Shown one piece after another: positions 16,088-28,377 of a DNA stretch of 64,000 nucleotides; the stretch's first letter is position 1; each line of letters opens with the position of its first letter. The DNA lies in assembly GCF_943193085.1 (NCBI RefSeq), contig NZ_CALPCU010000004.1, positions 1-64,000 of the forward strand, written 5' to 3'. Source of the stretch: Vermiculatibacterium agrestimuris (GTDB lineage Bacteria > Bacillota > Clostridia > Oscillospirales > Oscillospiraceae). The notes under the pieces were generated by a model. The model worked only from the letters and a program-made list of their open reading frames with translations. It was not told the origin of the DNA and ran no database searches. The translations under genes and the position numbers were made by a program.

Positions 16088-17449
16088 ATGTCCCATTGGA
16101 GCCAAGACGCTGTCTTTTATCACATCTATCCCCTGGGCTTTGCCGGAGCCCCGGAGTATAATACCGAGCCCGCCCCCGTTCCCCGGCTGGACAAGCTCTC
16201 CGACTGGATCCCCCACCTGAAGGAGCTGGGGGTCAACGCCCTCTATCTGGGCCCCCTGTTCCACTCCTCCCGGCACGGCTACGACACCCGGGACTATTAC
16301 CAGGTGGATTGGCGCCTGGGGGACAACGACTCCTTCGCCAGGCTCTGCGACGAGCTCCACCAAAACGGCATCCGGGTCATTCTGGACGGGGTGTTCAACC
16401 ATGTGGGGCGGGAGTTCTGGGCCTTCAGGGACGTGCAGGAGCACGGCCAGAGCTCTCCCTACTGCTCCTGGTTCCACGACCTGAACTTCGGCGGCCCCAG
16501 TCCCATGGGCGACCCTTTCTGGTACACCGGCTGGCAGGGACACTATGAGCTGGTGAAGCTGAACCTGCGCAACCCGGCGGTGGTGGAGCACCTGCTGGGG
16601 GCGGTGGGCATGTGGATGGATGCCTTCCACATCGACGGCCTGCGCCTGGACGCCGCTGACTGCGTGGACATGGACTTTTTCCGCACCCTGCGCGCCTTTG
16701 TCAAGGGCCGGGATCCCGGCTTTTGGCTCATGGGAGAGATCATCCACGGTGACTACGCCCGTTGGGCCAACCCGGACACGCTGGACTCGGTGACCAACTA
16801 CGAGTGCTGGAAGGGTCTGTGGTCGGCCCACAACAGCAAGAACTATTTCGAGATCGCCCACTCCCTGAACCGCCAGTTCGGCCCCGGCGGCATCTACCAG
16901 AGCCTGTGCCTGTATAACTTCACGGAAAACCACGACGTAGACCGCTTGGCCTCTACGCTGAGCGATCCCGCCCACCTGAACAACCTCTACTCCCTGCTCT
17001 ACACCATGCCCGGCGCCCCCTCCCTCTACTATGGCGGCGAGTGGGCGCTGGAGGGCAAAAAGCAAAACGGCAGCGACGCCCCTCTGCGCCCCTGCCTGGA
17101 GCTTTCCGAGATGCTGGAGCGGGATCAAAGCCTGTGCGCCCACCTGGCCAAGCTCTCCGCCATCCGCGCCGCCTTCCCCGCCCTGCGCTATGGCGGCTAT
17201 GAGAACGTGGTCATCAAAAACGAGCAGCTGGTTTTTAGACGGGCCACCGGCGAGCAGCGGGTCTATGTCCTGCTCAACCTGTCCCATGACGCGTTTTCTC
17301 TGGAATTTCCCCACTCGGAGCCGGTGCTCCAGGACGTTTTGAACGGCGACGCCATCTACAACAACGACGGTGGCCGCACCTGGCTCACCCTCCCCCCCTG
17401 CTCGGCCAAAATCTTGGTGGGGGCTCCCGATAAATTCACATGGAGTTGA
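16088..17449 (+). CDS. GH13 alpha-amylase family glycosidase (cytoplasmic maltodextrin-active type)
   Basis: A 453-residue GH13 enzyme with no signal peptide, so it acts on internal glucans or imported maltodextrins. All four conserved regions are present: DGVFNH, the nucleophile aspartate in GLRLDAAD, the acid glutamate in LMGEI, and FTENHD. The N-terminal carbohydrate-binding domain of neopullulanases is absent and the C-terminal beta domain is short. Substrate specificity is not resolvable; hydrolysis of alpha-1,4 oligosaccharides is likely given the neighbouring glycogen operon. AAGGAGG precedes the ATG at 16088. Confidence 0.85.
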   Translation: MSHWSQDAVFYHIYPLGFAGAPEYNTEPAPVPRLDKLSDWIPHLKELGVNALYLGPLFHSSRHGYDTRDYYQVDWRLGDNDSFARLCDELHQNGIRVILDGVFNHVGREFWAFRDVQEHGQSSPYCSWFHDLNFGGPSPMGDPFWYTGWQGHYELVKLNLRNPAVVEHLLGAVGMWMDAFHIDGLRLDAADCVDMDFFRTLRAFVKGRDPGFWLMGEIIHGDYARWANPDTLDSVTNYECWKGLWSAHNSKNYFEIAHSLNRQFGPGGIYQSLCLYNFTENHDVDRLASTLSDPAHLNNLYSLLYTMPGAPSLYYGGEWALEGKKQNGSDAPLRPCLELSEMLERDQSLCAHLAKLSAIRAAFPALRYGGYENVVIKNEQLVFRRATGEQRVYVLLNLSHDAFSLEFPHSEPVLQDVLNGDAIYNNDGGRTWLTLPPCSAKILVGAPDKFTWS

Positions 17450-17453
17450 TACG

Positions 17454-17957
17454 ATGCATAACGAACTGACCCGCAAGGACATCGCGCTGATGAAAAAGGA
17501 GCTGGACGAGCGGCGCATCGTCCTGCGGCCCAAGCTGCTGGAGGCCGTCAAGGTGGCCCGGGCCTTCGGCGATCTGAGCGAAAATTTTGAGTATAAGGCG
17601 GCCAAGCAGGAAAAAAACCGGAACGAGAGCCGCATCCGCTACCTGGAGAATATGATCCGCACTGCCCACATCGTGGACGAGCGCCCCAAGGGGGATGGCG
17701 TGGCCCTCTACGACAAGGTCACCGTCTTTCTCCCGGAGGACAACGAGACCGAGGAGTTCCAGATCGTCACCACCATGCGCAAAGATCCCCTCCACGGCCT
17801 GATCAGTCTGGAATCTCCGGTGGGCAAGGCCCTCATGGGGAAAAAGCTGGGGGATGTCGTCCACATCCAGGTGGACGAGACCTACGGCTATGACATGGTC
17901 ATCCGGGCCATTGAAAAGGGCCAAAATGACGGGGATATCCCCCTGAATACATACTAA
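17454..17957 (+). CDS. GreA/GreB family transcript cleavage factor
   Basis: A 167-residue factor that reactivates backtracked RNA polymerase. An N-terminal coiled coil spans about residues 5-75 and carries the tip motif FGDLSENFEYKAAKQEKN with both acidic tip residues, followed by an FKBP-like C-terminal domain. It starts 4 bases after the GH13 stop, so the genes are co-transcribed and possibly translationally coupled. Whether this is the only Gre factor in the genome cannot be seen. Confidence 0.88.
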   Translation: MHNELTRKDIALMKKELDERRIVLRPKLLEAVKVARAFGDLSENFEYKAAKQEKNRNESRIRYLENMIRTAHIVDERPKGDGVALYDKVTVFLPEDNETEEFQIVTTMRKDPLHGLISLESPVGKALMGKKLGDVVHIQVDETYGYDMVIRAIEKGQNDGDIPLNTY

Positions 17958-17977
17958 AGCGAAAAGGAGGCATATCC

Positions 17978-18322
17978 ATGGCCGAATTGTTCCTCCCTGT
18001 CCTGTCCCACTTCCTCAACGGCAATCCCTGGACGGCCAGTGACGGCCGCCTGCGTTACCGGGTAGTGCCCTCCCTGGCTCAGGAGGAGGCCGACTGTATT
18101 CTCACCGCCCAGGTGTGGGAGGGCCCCTGGGCCTACGAATTTTCCCAGATCGAGGAGGAGAAGATCTTCCCCCTGTCCGAGGCAGGGCTCAAGGTCTTGC
18201 GCCAATGGCTGGGGGATTGGCGGGAGATCATCACCCAGCGGCCCCACCGCACCATGGCCGAAGACTTCGAGCGCCGGGTCAGCGACGAGACCGACCACGT
18301 GGACGGCCCAGAAAAAACCTGA
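17978..18322 (+). CDS. Conserved-looking hypothetical protein in the GH13-greA operon
   Basis: A 114-residue acidic soluble protein that I do not recognise. It lacks a signal peptide, membrane segments or cysteine motifs. A strong AAAAGGAGG precedes the ATG at 17978 and it is the last gene before the operon terminator, which supports real expression. Confidence 0.7.
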   Translation: MAELFLPVLSHFLNGNPWTASDGRLRYRVVPSLAQEEADCILTAQVWEGPWAYEFSQIEEEKIFPLSEAGLKVLRQWLGDWREIITQRPHRTMAEDFERRVSDETDHVDGPEKT

Positions 18323-18323
18323 T

Positions 18324-18363
18324 AAAAAGAGAGGCTGGCAGCTTGCGCCGGCCTCTCTTTTTC
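18324..18363 (+). terminator. Terminator of the GH13-greA operon
   Basis: AAAAGAGAGGC pairs with GCCTCTCTTTT across an inner GGC/GCC stem, and a T-run follows. Confidence 0.85.
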
Positions 18364-18383
18364 CCATTCCGGACAATCTGCCC

Positions 18384-18412
18384 TTGACCTTTCCTTCGGA
18401 TGGTTGTATAAT
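18384..18412 (+). promoter_or_regulatory. Promoter of the glycogen synthesis operon
   Basis: TTGACC (18384-18389), 17-bp spacer, TATAAT (18407-18412). The leader is about 105 nt and can fold through AATCAGG (18419-18425) with CCTGATT (18465-18471). Confidence 0.8.
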
Positions 18413-18524
18413 TTACACAAATCAGGGCGGTAGTTTTTTCCTCTTTGTGTACATTTTATGATTTCCTGATTTTGGAAATTTTTCTTCTGTCTATTTTTAC
18501 CAAATCCCAACGGGAGGTCATTTT

Positions 18525-20534
18525 ATGCCAATGAACACCCAAGATACCGGCCATCCGGCCTTAGCCCGCTTCCTCCAGGGCGGCGAGACCCACCTCCAGG
18601 ATTTTCTGGGCGCCCATCCCGCCGTCCAGGGCGGCACAGAGGGTTACCGCTTCCGGGTGTGGGCGCCCCACGCCAAGGAAGTCCACCTCATGGGTGACTT
18701 CAACGGCTGGCAGGAGGCCCAGTGTCCCCTGGCGCCCATCGGCGGCGGAGTCTGGGAGGTCTTTGTCCCCGGTCTGAAACGCTACGACACCTATAAGTTC
18801 GCCGTCCACACCCACGACGGCCGGGTGCTGGCCAAGTCCGACCCCTTCGCCTTCCACGCCGAAACCCGGCCGGGCAACGGCTCCAAGCTCTACGACCTGG
18901 CGGGCTATACGTGGGGCGACGACAAGTGGATGGAGTACCGCAAGACCCATCCGGTCTACACCAACCCCCTCAATATCTACGAGATCCACCTGGGCTCCTG
19001 GCGGCGCACCGGGGAAGACGAGTTCCTCTCCTACCGGGATATGGCCCAGTATCTCATCCCCTACGTCAAGGAGATGGGCTTCACCCACATCGAGGTCATG
19101 CCCCTCACCGAGCATCCCCTGGACGCCTCCTGGGGCTATCAGTGTACCGGCTACTTTGCCGCCACCAGCCGCTTTGGCGTGCCCCACGACCTGATGTGGC
19201 TCATCGACCAGTGCCACCAGGCGGGCATCGGCGTCATTCTGGACTGGGTGCCCTCCCACTTCCCCCGGGACGGCTTCGGCCTGTACCACTTTGACGGGGA
19301 GCCCTGCTACGAGTACGCCGATCCCCGGAAGGGAGAGCACAAGGAATGGGGCACCATGGTCTTTGACTACGGCCGCAACGAGGTGCGCTCCTTCCTCACC
19401 TCTTCCGCCCTGTTCTGGCTGGAGCAGTACCACGTGGACGGCCTGCGGGTAGACGCAGTGGCCTCCATGCTCTATCTGGACTACAACCGTCAGGGGGGCG
19501 AGTGGATCCCCAACGTCCACGGCGGCCACGAGAACCTGGAGGCGGTGAGTTTCCTCCAGCACCTGAACACCATGATCTTTTCCGCCCATCCCGACGTGCT
19601 GATGATCGCCGAGGAGTCCACCGCCTGGCCCCTGGTCACCGCCCCGGTGAGCGAGGGGGGACTGGGCTTCAACCTGAAGTGGAACATGGGCTGGATGAAT
19701 GACATCCAGCACTATATCAAGCTGGATCCCTACTTCCGGCAGTACAACCACAAGGACATCACCTTCTCCTTTATGTACGCCTTCTCGGAGAACTTCGTGC
19801 TCCCCCTCTCCCACGACGAGGTAGTACATATGAAGGGCTCCCTGCTCAACAAGATGCCCGGAGACGACCCCCTGCGCTATGCCGGCGTGCGGGCCTTCTA
19901 CACCTATATGCTCACCCATCCAGGCAAAAAGCTGCTGATGATGGGCAGCGAGTTCGGCCAGTGGAACGAGTGGCACTTCGAGCACTCTCTGGACTGGCAC
20001 CTGCTGGAGCAGGAGGACGAGAGCGGAGACGGCGAGCGTCACCGCCGGCTCAGGGCCTTCGTCCAGGCGGCCAACGAGCTGTACCTGGCCCACCCCGAGC
20101 TCTGGGAGCAGGACTTTGACTGGAAGGGCTTCCAATGGCTGGAGGCGGACGACGCCCAGGCCAACACCGCCGCCTTCCTGCGCTGGAGCACCAAGGGGGA
20201 GTTCCTGGTGGTGGCGTGCAACTTCTCCCCCATCCACCGCAAGGGCTACCGGGTGGGCGTTCCTGTGGCGGGGAAATATCAGTGCCTGCTCAACTCCGAC
20301 GCCGAGGAGTTCGGCGGCGGGGGCCTGGGCGACAAGGCCCTGGTCTCCTCCCAGGCCGTTGCCTGCCACGGGCAGGAGCAGTCCATGGAGATCGACCTGC
20401 CCCCCATGTCCGGGGTGATCTACCGCTGCGCCAAACGCAGCCCCGCCCCGCGGAAAAAGGCCCCGACGGGAACGGCGGCCAAAAAGCCGGGCGGCAAGGC
20501 CGGCAGGAAGGCCGCGAAGAAAACGGCCAAATGA
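18525..20534 (+). CDS. glgB: 1,4-alpha-glucan branching enzyme
   Basis: A 669-residue branching enzyme that introduces alpha-1,6 branches into glycogen. An N-terminal CBM48 domain (about 30-130, RFRVWAPHAKEVHLMGDFNG) precedes the GH13 domain, with ILDWVPSHFP, the nucleophile aspartate in GLRVDAVASML, the acid glutamate in IAEEST and LSHDEVVH. The last 35 or so residues are an unusual Lys/Ala/Pro-rich basic tail (RSPAPRKKAP...KKTAK) after the normal C-terminal beta domain. GGAGG precedes the ATG at 18525. First gene of glgBCDA. Confidence 0.95.
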   Translation: MPMNTQDTGHPALARFLQGGETHLQDFLGAHPAVQGGTEGYRFRVWAPHAKEVHLMGDFNGWQEAQCPLAPIGGGVWEVFVPGLKRYDTYKFAVHTHDGRVLAKSDPFAFHAETRPGNGSKLYDLAGYTWGDDKWMEYRKTHPVYTNPLNIYEIHLGSWRRTGEDEFLSYRDMAQYLIPYVKEMGFTHIEVMPLTEHPLDASWGYQCTGYFAATSRFGVPHDLMWLIDQCHQAGIGVILDWVPSHFPRDGFGLYHFDGEPCYEYADPRKGEHKEWGTMVFDYGRNEVRSFLTSSALFWLEQYHVDGLRVDAVASMLYLDYNRQGGEWIPNVHGGHENLEAVSFLQHLNTMIFSAHPDVLMIAEESTAWPLVTAPVSEGGLGFNLKWNMGWMNDIQHYIKLDPYFRQYNHKDITFSFMYAFSENFVLPLSHDEVVHMKGSLLNKMPGDDPLRYAGVRAFYTYMLTHPGKKLLMMGSEFGQWNEWHFEHSLDWHLLEQEDESGDGERHRRLRAFVQAANELYLAHPELWEQDFDWKGFQWLEADDAQANTAAFLRWSTKGEFLVVACNFSPIHRKGYRVGVPVAGKYQCLLNSDAEEFGGGGLGDKALVSSQAVACHGQEQSMEIDLPPMSGVIYRCAKRSPAPRKKAPTGTAAKKPGGKAGRKAAKKTAK

Positions 20535-20546
20535 CTGTGTGAAAAC

Positions 20547-20572
20547 CACGCGGACGACAGCGCGTGATTTTT
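20547..20572 (+). other. Stem-loop with T-run between glgB and glgC
   Basis: CACGCG (20547-20552) pairs with CGCGTG (20561-20566), followed by ATTTTT. It resembles a weak terminator that could reduce glgC-D-A relative to glgB, or mark an mRNA processing end. Confidence 0.4.
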
Positions 20573-20599
20573 GGGCACCATCAACAACGAGGTGATAAA

Positions 20600-21804
<1,205 letters not shown>

Positions 21805-21808
<4 letters not shown>

Positions 21809-22920
21809 ACGACCTTCATGGGATCATTTTCGCCTACCGGGAGAACCCCGACCTGCGGGAGCTGGTCCAGCTGAGAAACACCTGCTCCATCCCCTTTGGT
21901 GGTCGCTACCGCCTGGTGGATTTCGCCCTTTCCAATATGGTCAACGCCGGCATCGACGATGTGGGCCTTATCGTGTACACCTCCTACCAGTCCCTCCTTG
22001 ACCACGTGGGCTCCGGCAAGGACTGGGATCTGGCCCGGAAGCGGGGCGGTCTTCGGATCCTGCCCCCCTTCAGCTTCTCCGGCAAGCACGGCGGCCGTTA
22101 CCGGGGCCGCATGGACGCTCTGGCCGGCGTGTATTCCTACCTGAAGACCATCCGCCAGGACTACGTGGTGCTGGCCTCCGGCGACCTGGCGGCCAACCTG
22201 CCCATTGCCGAGGCCTTTGAGCAGCATATCAAGTCCGGGGCGGACATCACCGCCATCTGCTCCGGCACCACCTATACCGACCCCAAGCTGTGCAACTACT
22301 TCTCCGTGGACGGCCAGGGCAGGATCACCGATGTGGCCGCCTCCCCCACCCAGGTGAAGGGCGATGTGGCCTCTCTGGAGGTCTACATCCTGTCCAAGTC
22401 CCTGCTGATGAGCCTGGTGGATCAGTGCGCCGCCCACGATGTGCCCTCCTTCAGCCAGGGGGTGCTCCTGGCCAGCCTGGGCAAGCTGGATATGCGGGTC
22501 TTCCGCTTTGACGGCTACATCGCCCGGGTCACCAGCGTGGCGGGCTACTTCCAGCAGAACATGGCTCTGCTGGATCCCGGCATCCGCGCCAACCTGTTCC
22601 GCACCGACCGGCCCGTCAAAACCAAGGATCAGTCCAATCCCTCCACCTACTATGGCCCCGAATCCAAGAGCGTCAACTCTCTCATCTCCGACGGCTGCCG
22701 CATCGAGGGCACCGTCATCAACTCCATCCTGGCCCGCGGGGTGCGGGTGGAGAAGGGGGCCACGGTGGAAAACTGCATCCTGATGCAGCGCTCCTCCATC
22801 CAGGAGGGGGCGGTGCTGCGCTACGCCATCGCCGACAAGAATGTCCGGGTCTGCCCGGGGCGGATGCTCATGGGACACGGCACCTATCCCCTGGTCATCG
22901 CCAAGAACGAAATTGTGTAA
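21805..22920 (+). CDS. glgD: Glucose-1-phosphate adenylyltransferase regulatory subunit GlgD
   Basis: A 371-residue paralogue of GlgC. It keeps the fold (FGGRYRLVDFALSNMVNAGI and the beta-helix) but lacks the glycine-rich GGxGxRL nucleotide loop at the N-terminus, as is typical of GlgD, which activates GlgC in Firmicutes. It overlaps glgC by 4 bp. Confidence 0.93.
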
Positions 22921-22932
22921 AAGGAGAACTTT

Positions 22933-24369
22933 ATGAACATCCTTTTTGCCTCCTCTGAGGTGGCCCCCTTTATCAAGACCGGCGGACTGGCCGATGTGGC
23001 CGGCTCCCTCCCCCAGGCCCTGGCCAAGCTGGGCCACGACGTGCGGGTCATCCTGCCCCTCTACGAGAAGATCGGCCAGGAGTGGCGGGAGCAGATGAAC
23101 TATCTGATGAACTTCCACGTCCATCTGGCCTGGCGCACCCCGTACTGCGGCATCTTTGAGCTTCAGCGGGATGGGGTCACCTACTATTTCGTGGACAACG
23201 AGTACTACTTTAAGCGCTGGGACGTATACGGCCACTATGACGACGCCGAGCGGTACGCCTTCTTCTCCCGGGCCGTCATTGAGACCCCGGGCCATGTGGG
23301 CTTCTGCCCTGACGTGATCCACTGCAACGACTGGCAGACCGCCCTGGTACCCATCTACCTGCTGGACGAGCGGCAGCGGGTGCCAGAGCTGCGCGGCGCC
23401 AAGAGCGTCTACACCATCCACAATATCGAGTATCAGGGCCGCTATGGGCGGGATCTGCTGGAAGACCTGTTCGGCCTGCCCGGCTCCTACTTCCACGAGC
23501 GGATGCTCTCCTTTTACGGCGACATCAACCTGATGAAGGGCGCTATCTACGCCGCCGACTATGTCACCACCGTCTCCCCCACCTATGCCGGGGAGTTGAA
23601 GTACGCCTTCTATGCCCACGGGCTGGAGGGGGTCGTCGCCGACAACGAGCACAAGATCCGGGGCATCCTCAACGGCATTGACGATGTGCGCTACGATCCC
23701 CAGAGCGATCCCGGACTGGCCAAGTCCTTCAGCGCCAAGCAGATGGCCGGCAAAAAGGTCTGTAAGGCCACCCTGCAGCAGATGGCGGGGCTGGAGCAGG
23801 ACGCAGACGCGCCTGTCATCGCCTGTGTGTCCCGGCTGGTGAGCCACAAGGGCTTCGACCTGGTGGTGGACGCCATCCACGACATCATGGCCGCCGGCGC
23901 CCAAATGGTAGTCCTGGGCACCGGGGAGTGGCGGTATGAAGAGGCTTTCCGCAACGCCGCCTGGCAGTATCCCGGCCGGTTCTCCGCCCAGATCATGTAC
24001 TCCGACGCCTTCTCCACCGCCATCTACGGCGGCGCCGACCTGTTCCTCATGCCCTCGGTGGCGGAGCCCTGCGGCCTTTCTCAGATGATCGCTATGCGCT
24101 ACGGCACCCTGCCCGTGGTGCGGGAGACCGGCGGTCTTCGGGACAGCGTGCAGCCCTGGAACCAGTTCACCGGAGAGGGTACCGGCTTCACCTTCACCAA
24201 CATCGACAAGGGGGACATGATGTGGGTGGTGCGCCAGGCGGTGGAGCTCTACCACAGCGACCCCAAGGCCTGGAAGAAGCTCCAGAAAAACGCCATGACC
24301 ACCGACTTCTCCTGGGGGCGCTCCGCCAAAGATTATCAGGAGGTCTACGGCTGGGTCACCGGAAAATAA
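22933..24369 (+). CDS. glgA: Glycogen synthase (ADP-glucose type)
   Basis: A 478-residue GT5 glycogen synthase that transfers glucose from ADP-glucose to the glycogen chain. The substrate-binding motif KTGGLADVAG is at about residues 15-24, and the GT-B C-domain motifs (VSRLVSHKGFDL, and PSVAEPCGLSQM with the catalytic glutamate) are intact. AGGAG precedes the ATG at 22933, 12 bases after glgD. Last gene of the operon. Confidence 0.95.
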   Translation: MNILFASSEVAPFIKTGGLADVAGSLPQALAKLGHDVRVILPLYEKIGQEWREQMNYLMNFHVHLAWRTPYCGIFELQRDGVTYYFVDNEYYFKRWDVYGHYDDAERYAFFSRAVIETPGHVGFCPDVIHCNDWQTALVPIYLLDERQRVPELRGAKSVYTIHNIEYQGRYGRDLLEDLFGLPGSYFHERMLSFYGDINLMKGAIYAADYVTTVSPTYAGELKYAFYAHGLEGVVADNEHKIRGILNGIDDVRYDPQSDPGLAKSFSAKQMAGKKVCKATLQQMAGLEQDADAPVIACVSRLVSHKGFDLVVDAIHDIMAAGAQMVVLGTGEWRYEEAFRNAAWQYPGRFSAQIMYSDAFSTAIYGGADLFLMPSVAEPCGLSQMIAMRYGTLPVVRETGGLRDSVQPWNQFTGEGTGFTFTNIDKGDMMWVVRQAVELYHSDPKAWKKLQKNAMTTDFSWGRSAKDYQEVYGWVTGK

Positions 24370-24390
24370 ACGCCTTCCTTCCCTTTCAGC

Positions 24391-24427
24391 AAAAAAGCCC
24401 TGCGTCCCTTGGACGCAGGGCTTTTTT
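24391..24427. terminator. Bidirectional terminator between glgA and the LysR gene
   Basis: A 17-bp stem including A/T flanks (24391-24407 with 24411-24427) and loop CTT. Confidence 0.93.
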
Positions 24428-25325
24428 ACGGGATGGGCCGCTCCAGCTCGCCGGAGTCCGCCAGGCGGCGGAAGTATTCGATGACAAATTTACGAAACCG
24501 GCGTACAGGCTCCAGCTGATAGGTCTCCGGCTTCCAGGAGAGCACCAGATGGAGGGAGGGAAAGGGATCCAATATGGCCAGCTCACATAAGTTTTGCTTA
24601 TCGATATCCCGCAGGGTGTAGGCGGGAATGATCGCCACCCCCAGTCCCCGCTCCACCAGATTGCGGATCATCAGCGGATCGTCGCTGTAGATGCAGCGCT
24701 TCATATGGACATGGAAGGTCTCCAGAGTCTGGTCGATGATCGAGCCGATAAACCGGTTGGGGGACACGCCGATGAGGTTGTCCCCTTCCAGGCGCCTCAG
24801 CTCGATCGCCCCCTCCCCCACCAGGGGATGGGTCTTGGGAACCAACACCCGGAAGGGATCCTCCAGCAAAACGGCGCTGGAGGATTTGGGTGGCTGGATG
24901 ATGGTGCCGCCGATCATCAGGTCGTACTCCTGGTTGCGGATGATGGCGTTGTCGTTCTGGATGACATTGACCACCACATCGGGGGAATCGGCGTGGAACC
25001 GCTCCAGCAGCTCCGGCAGCAGGCTGGCCGCCGCCCGGGAGGCCAGGCGTACCGGCTGGCGGATCTGCTGGATCCCTTGAAGCTCCGTGCGGATGTCCTC
25101 CGCGCGCGCCAGAAGCTCGTGGGCCCGGGAGAGCAGCGCGCTGCCGCTCTCGGTCAGAACGATACTTCTCCCCCGCCGGGTAAACAGCTTGGTTCCCAAC
25201 TCCTCCTCCAGCTTCCGGATCACCCGGCTCAAGGCCGGCTCGGACAGGTTCAGCTCATGGGCGGCCCGGGTCATATGCTCCAGCTCGGCCACCTTTATAA
25301 AATAACGCAGCTCGTATAGTTCCAT
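24426..25325 (-). CDS. LysR family transcriptional regulator
   Basis: A 299-residue LysR regulator. The winged HTH lies at residues 1-60 (MELYELRYFIKVAELEHMTR, then LNLSEPALSRVIRKLEEELG) and the periplasmic-binding-like effector domain at about 90-295. The start at 25325 places AGGAG 8 bases upstream; the ATG at 25331 would be too close. It is divergent from the carrier and gamma-glutamyltransferase genes, which it most likely controls. Confidence 0.92.
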   Translation of the reverse strand: MELYELRYFIKVAELEHMTRAAHELNLSEPALSRVIRKLEEELGTKLFTRRGRSIVLTESGSALLSRAHELLARAEDIRTELQGIQQIRQPVRLASRAAASLLPELLERFHADSPDVVVNVIQNDNAIIRNQEYDLMIGGTIIQPPKSSSAVLLEDPFRVLVPKTHPLVGEGAIELRRLEGDNLIGVSPNRFIGSIIDQTLETFHVHMKRCIYSDDPLMIRNLVERGLGVAIIPAYTLRDIDKQNLCELAILDPFPSLHLVLSWKPETYQLEPVRRFRKFVIEYFRRLADSGELERPIP

Positions 25326-25369
25326 TTTCATCTCTCCTGTCTTTATTAGTATAACACACTTTTCGGAGA

Positions 25370-25392
25370 AATGATAATATTTTTTTATCATT
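25370..25392. promoter_or_regulatory. Candidate LysR operator in the divergent intergenic region
   Basis: An inverted repeat AATGATAA (25370-25377), 7-bp spacer, TTATCATT (25385-25392), AT-rich and located between the two divergent genes. The spacing is compatible with a LysR T-N11-A box. Confidence 0.55.
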
Positions 25393-25496
25393 CATGTTTA
25401 GCGGGAATTGGATTTATTGCGTCCATATCTTTACAATAATATTGAGCATATTTTTCATTCAAGCAGAGGGAAAATATAAATAGGAGGAATATGATT

Positions 25497-26675
25497 ATGC
25501 TTGGATACCTAACCTACTTTTCCATCGTTCTGGCCCTGTTCGTCATCGGCGACTGGCTGGGCATCTGGACCAAGGCGAAGCTGTCGTCCATCTTCGTGGT
25601 GCTCATCAGCTTCCTGCTGCTGTTCCTGTTCAAGATCGTCCCCGCCGATATCATCGACCAGGCCGGCCTCACCGCCGCCGCCAGCTGGGCCACCCCCATG
25701 CTGGTGTTCCACATGGGCACCATGATCAACCTGCGCCAGCTCATCGACGAGTGGCGCACTGTGGTCACTTCCGTCATCGGCATGATCGCCGCTATTATCG
25801 GTATCCTGCTGGTGATCCCCCTCATCGGCCGGGACGCCGCCCTGGTGAGCATCCCCGTCATCAACGGCGCCCTGGTGGCCACCAACATCATGACCGAGGC
25901 TGCCAACGCCAAGGGTCTGGAGCTGGCCGCCATGCTCCCCGCCGTGGTCTTCGCGGTGCAGAAGTTCGTGGGCACCCCCATCGTCTCCCGCTGCGGCCTT
26001 ATCGAGGCCCGGAACCTCCTGGCCGACTACCGGGAGAAGAAGGCCCAGGGCATCACCCTCTCCGCCGCTCCCCAAGCCGCTGCCGAGAGCAAGAAGGTCA
26101 AATTCTACGAGAAGCATGACCGGTTCTACACCGCCAACGCCTGCATTTTCATCACTGTGCTGGGCGGCCTCATCTCCGCCTGGCTGGGCACGGTGACCCC
26201 CATCAACTACAGCATCATCGCCCTGGTCCTGTCCGTGCTGCTGTGCGAGCTGGGCCTCATCCCCCCCAAGGTGCTGGACAAGGGCAAGACCTCCGGCTTT
26301 ATCACCATGGTGGTCTTCGCCGCCATCATCCCCGCCCTGGCCAAGATCTCCATGGAGAACATCGCCACTCTGGCCTTCTATGTGGTGGTCATCTTCGCCG
26401 CCACCATCATCGCCTCCCTCGTCATCGTCTGTGTGCTGCCCTGCTGGAAGGTCATGGGCTCCCGGAGCCTGGCCTTCGGCATTGCCATGTGCCAGATGCT
26501 GGGCTTCCCCTCCACCTTCCTTATCTCCAACGAGGTGGCACTGGCCCTCTCTGATACCGAGGAGGAGAAGGAGTACGTCCTGGCCAAGATCATGCCCCGC
26601 TTCGTGGTGGCCGGCCTGGCCTCTGTTACCACTCTGTCCATCATTGTGGCCGGAATCTTCGCCAACATCCTGTAA
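25497..26675 (+). CDS. Polytopic membrane carrier of uncertain family
   Basis: A 392-residue integral membrane protein with about ten hydrophobic segments and a long hydrophilic loop near residues 180-215. The overall pattern (two similar halves, GTP/GFPST breaks in helices) resembles secondary carriers such as the glutamate:sodium or citrate/malate type, but I cannot assign a family with confidence. The ATG at 25497 is 8 bases from AGGAGG; the ATG at 25491 is only 2 bases away. It precedes a gamma-glutamyltransferase by 13 bp, so transport of gamma-glutamyl compounds or their amino-acid products is an inference. Confidence 0.75.
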   Translation: MLGYLTYFSIVLALFVIGDWLGIWTKAKLSSIFVVLISFLLLFLFKIVPADIIDQAGLTAAASWATPMLVFHMGTMINLRQLIDEWRTVVTSVIGMIAAIIGILLVIPLIGRDAALVSIPVINGALVATNIMTEAANAKGLELAAMLPAVVFAVQKFVGTPIVSRCGLIEARNLLADYREKKAQGITLSAAPQAAAESKKVKFYEKHDRFYTANACIFITVLGGLISAWLGTVTPINYSIIALVLSVLLCELGLIPPKVLDKGKTSGFITMVVFAAIIPALAKISMENIATLAFYVVVIFAATIIASLVIVCVLPCWKVMGSRSLAFGIAMCQMLGFPSTFLISNEVALALSDTEEEKEYVLAKIMPRFVVAGLASVTTLSIIVAGIFANIL

Positions 26676-26688
26676 GGAGGATCCCGGA

Positions 26689-28305
<1,617 letters not shown>

Positions 28306-28320
28306 AGACAACAAAACGAA

Positions 28321-28361
28321 AAAAGCACAGGCCGCACAAAATGTGCGGCCTGTGCTTTTTT
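28321..28361. terminator. Bidirectional terminator
   Basis: GCACAGGCCGCACA (28325-28338) pairs with 28342-28355 around loop AAA, flanked by A-run and T-run. It serves the gamma-glutamyltransferase (+) and the acyltransferase (-). Confidence 0.93.
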
Positions 28362-28377
28362 CCTTTCACGCGGCGCC

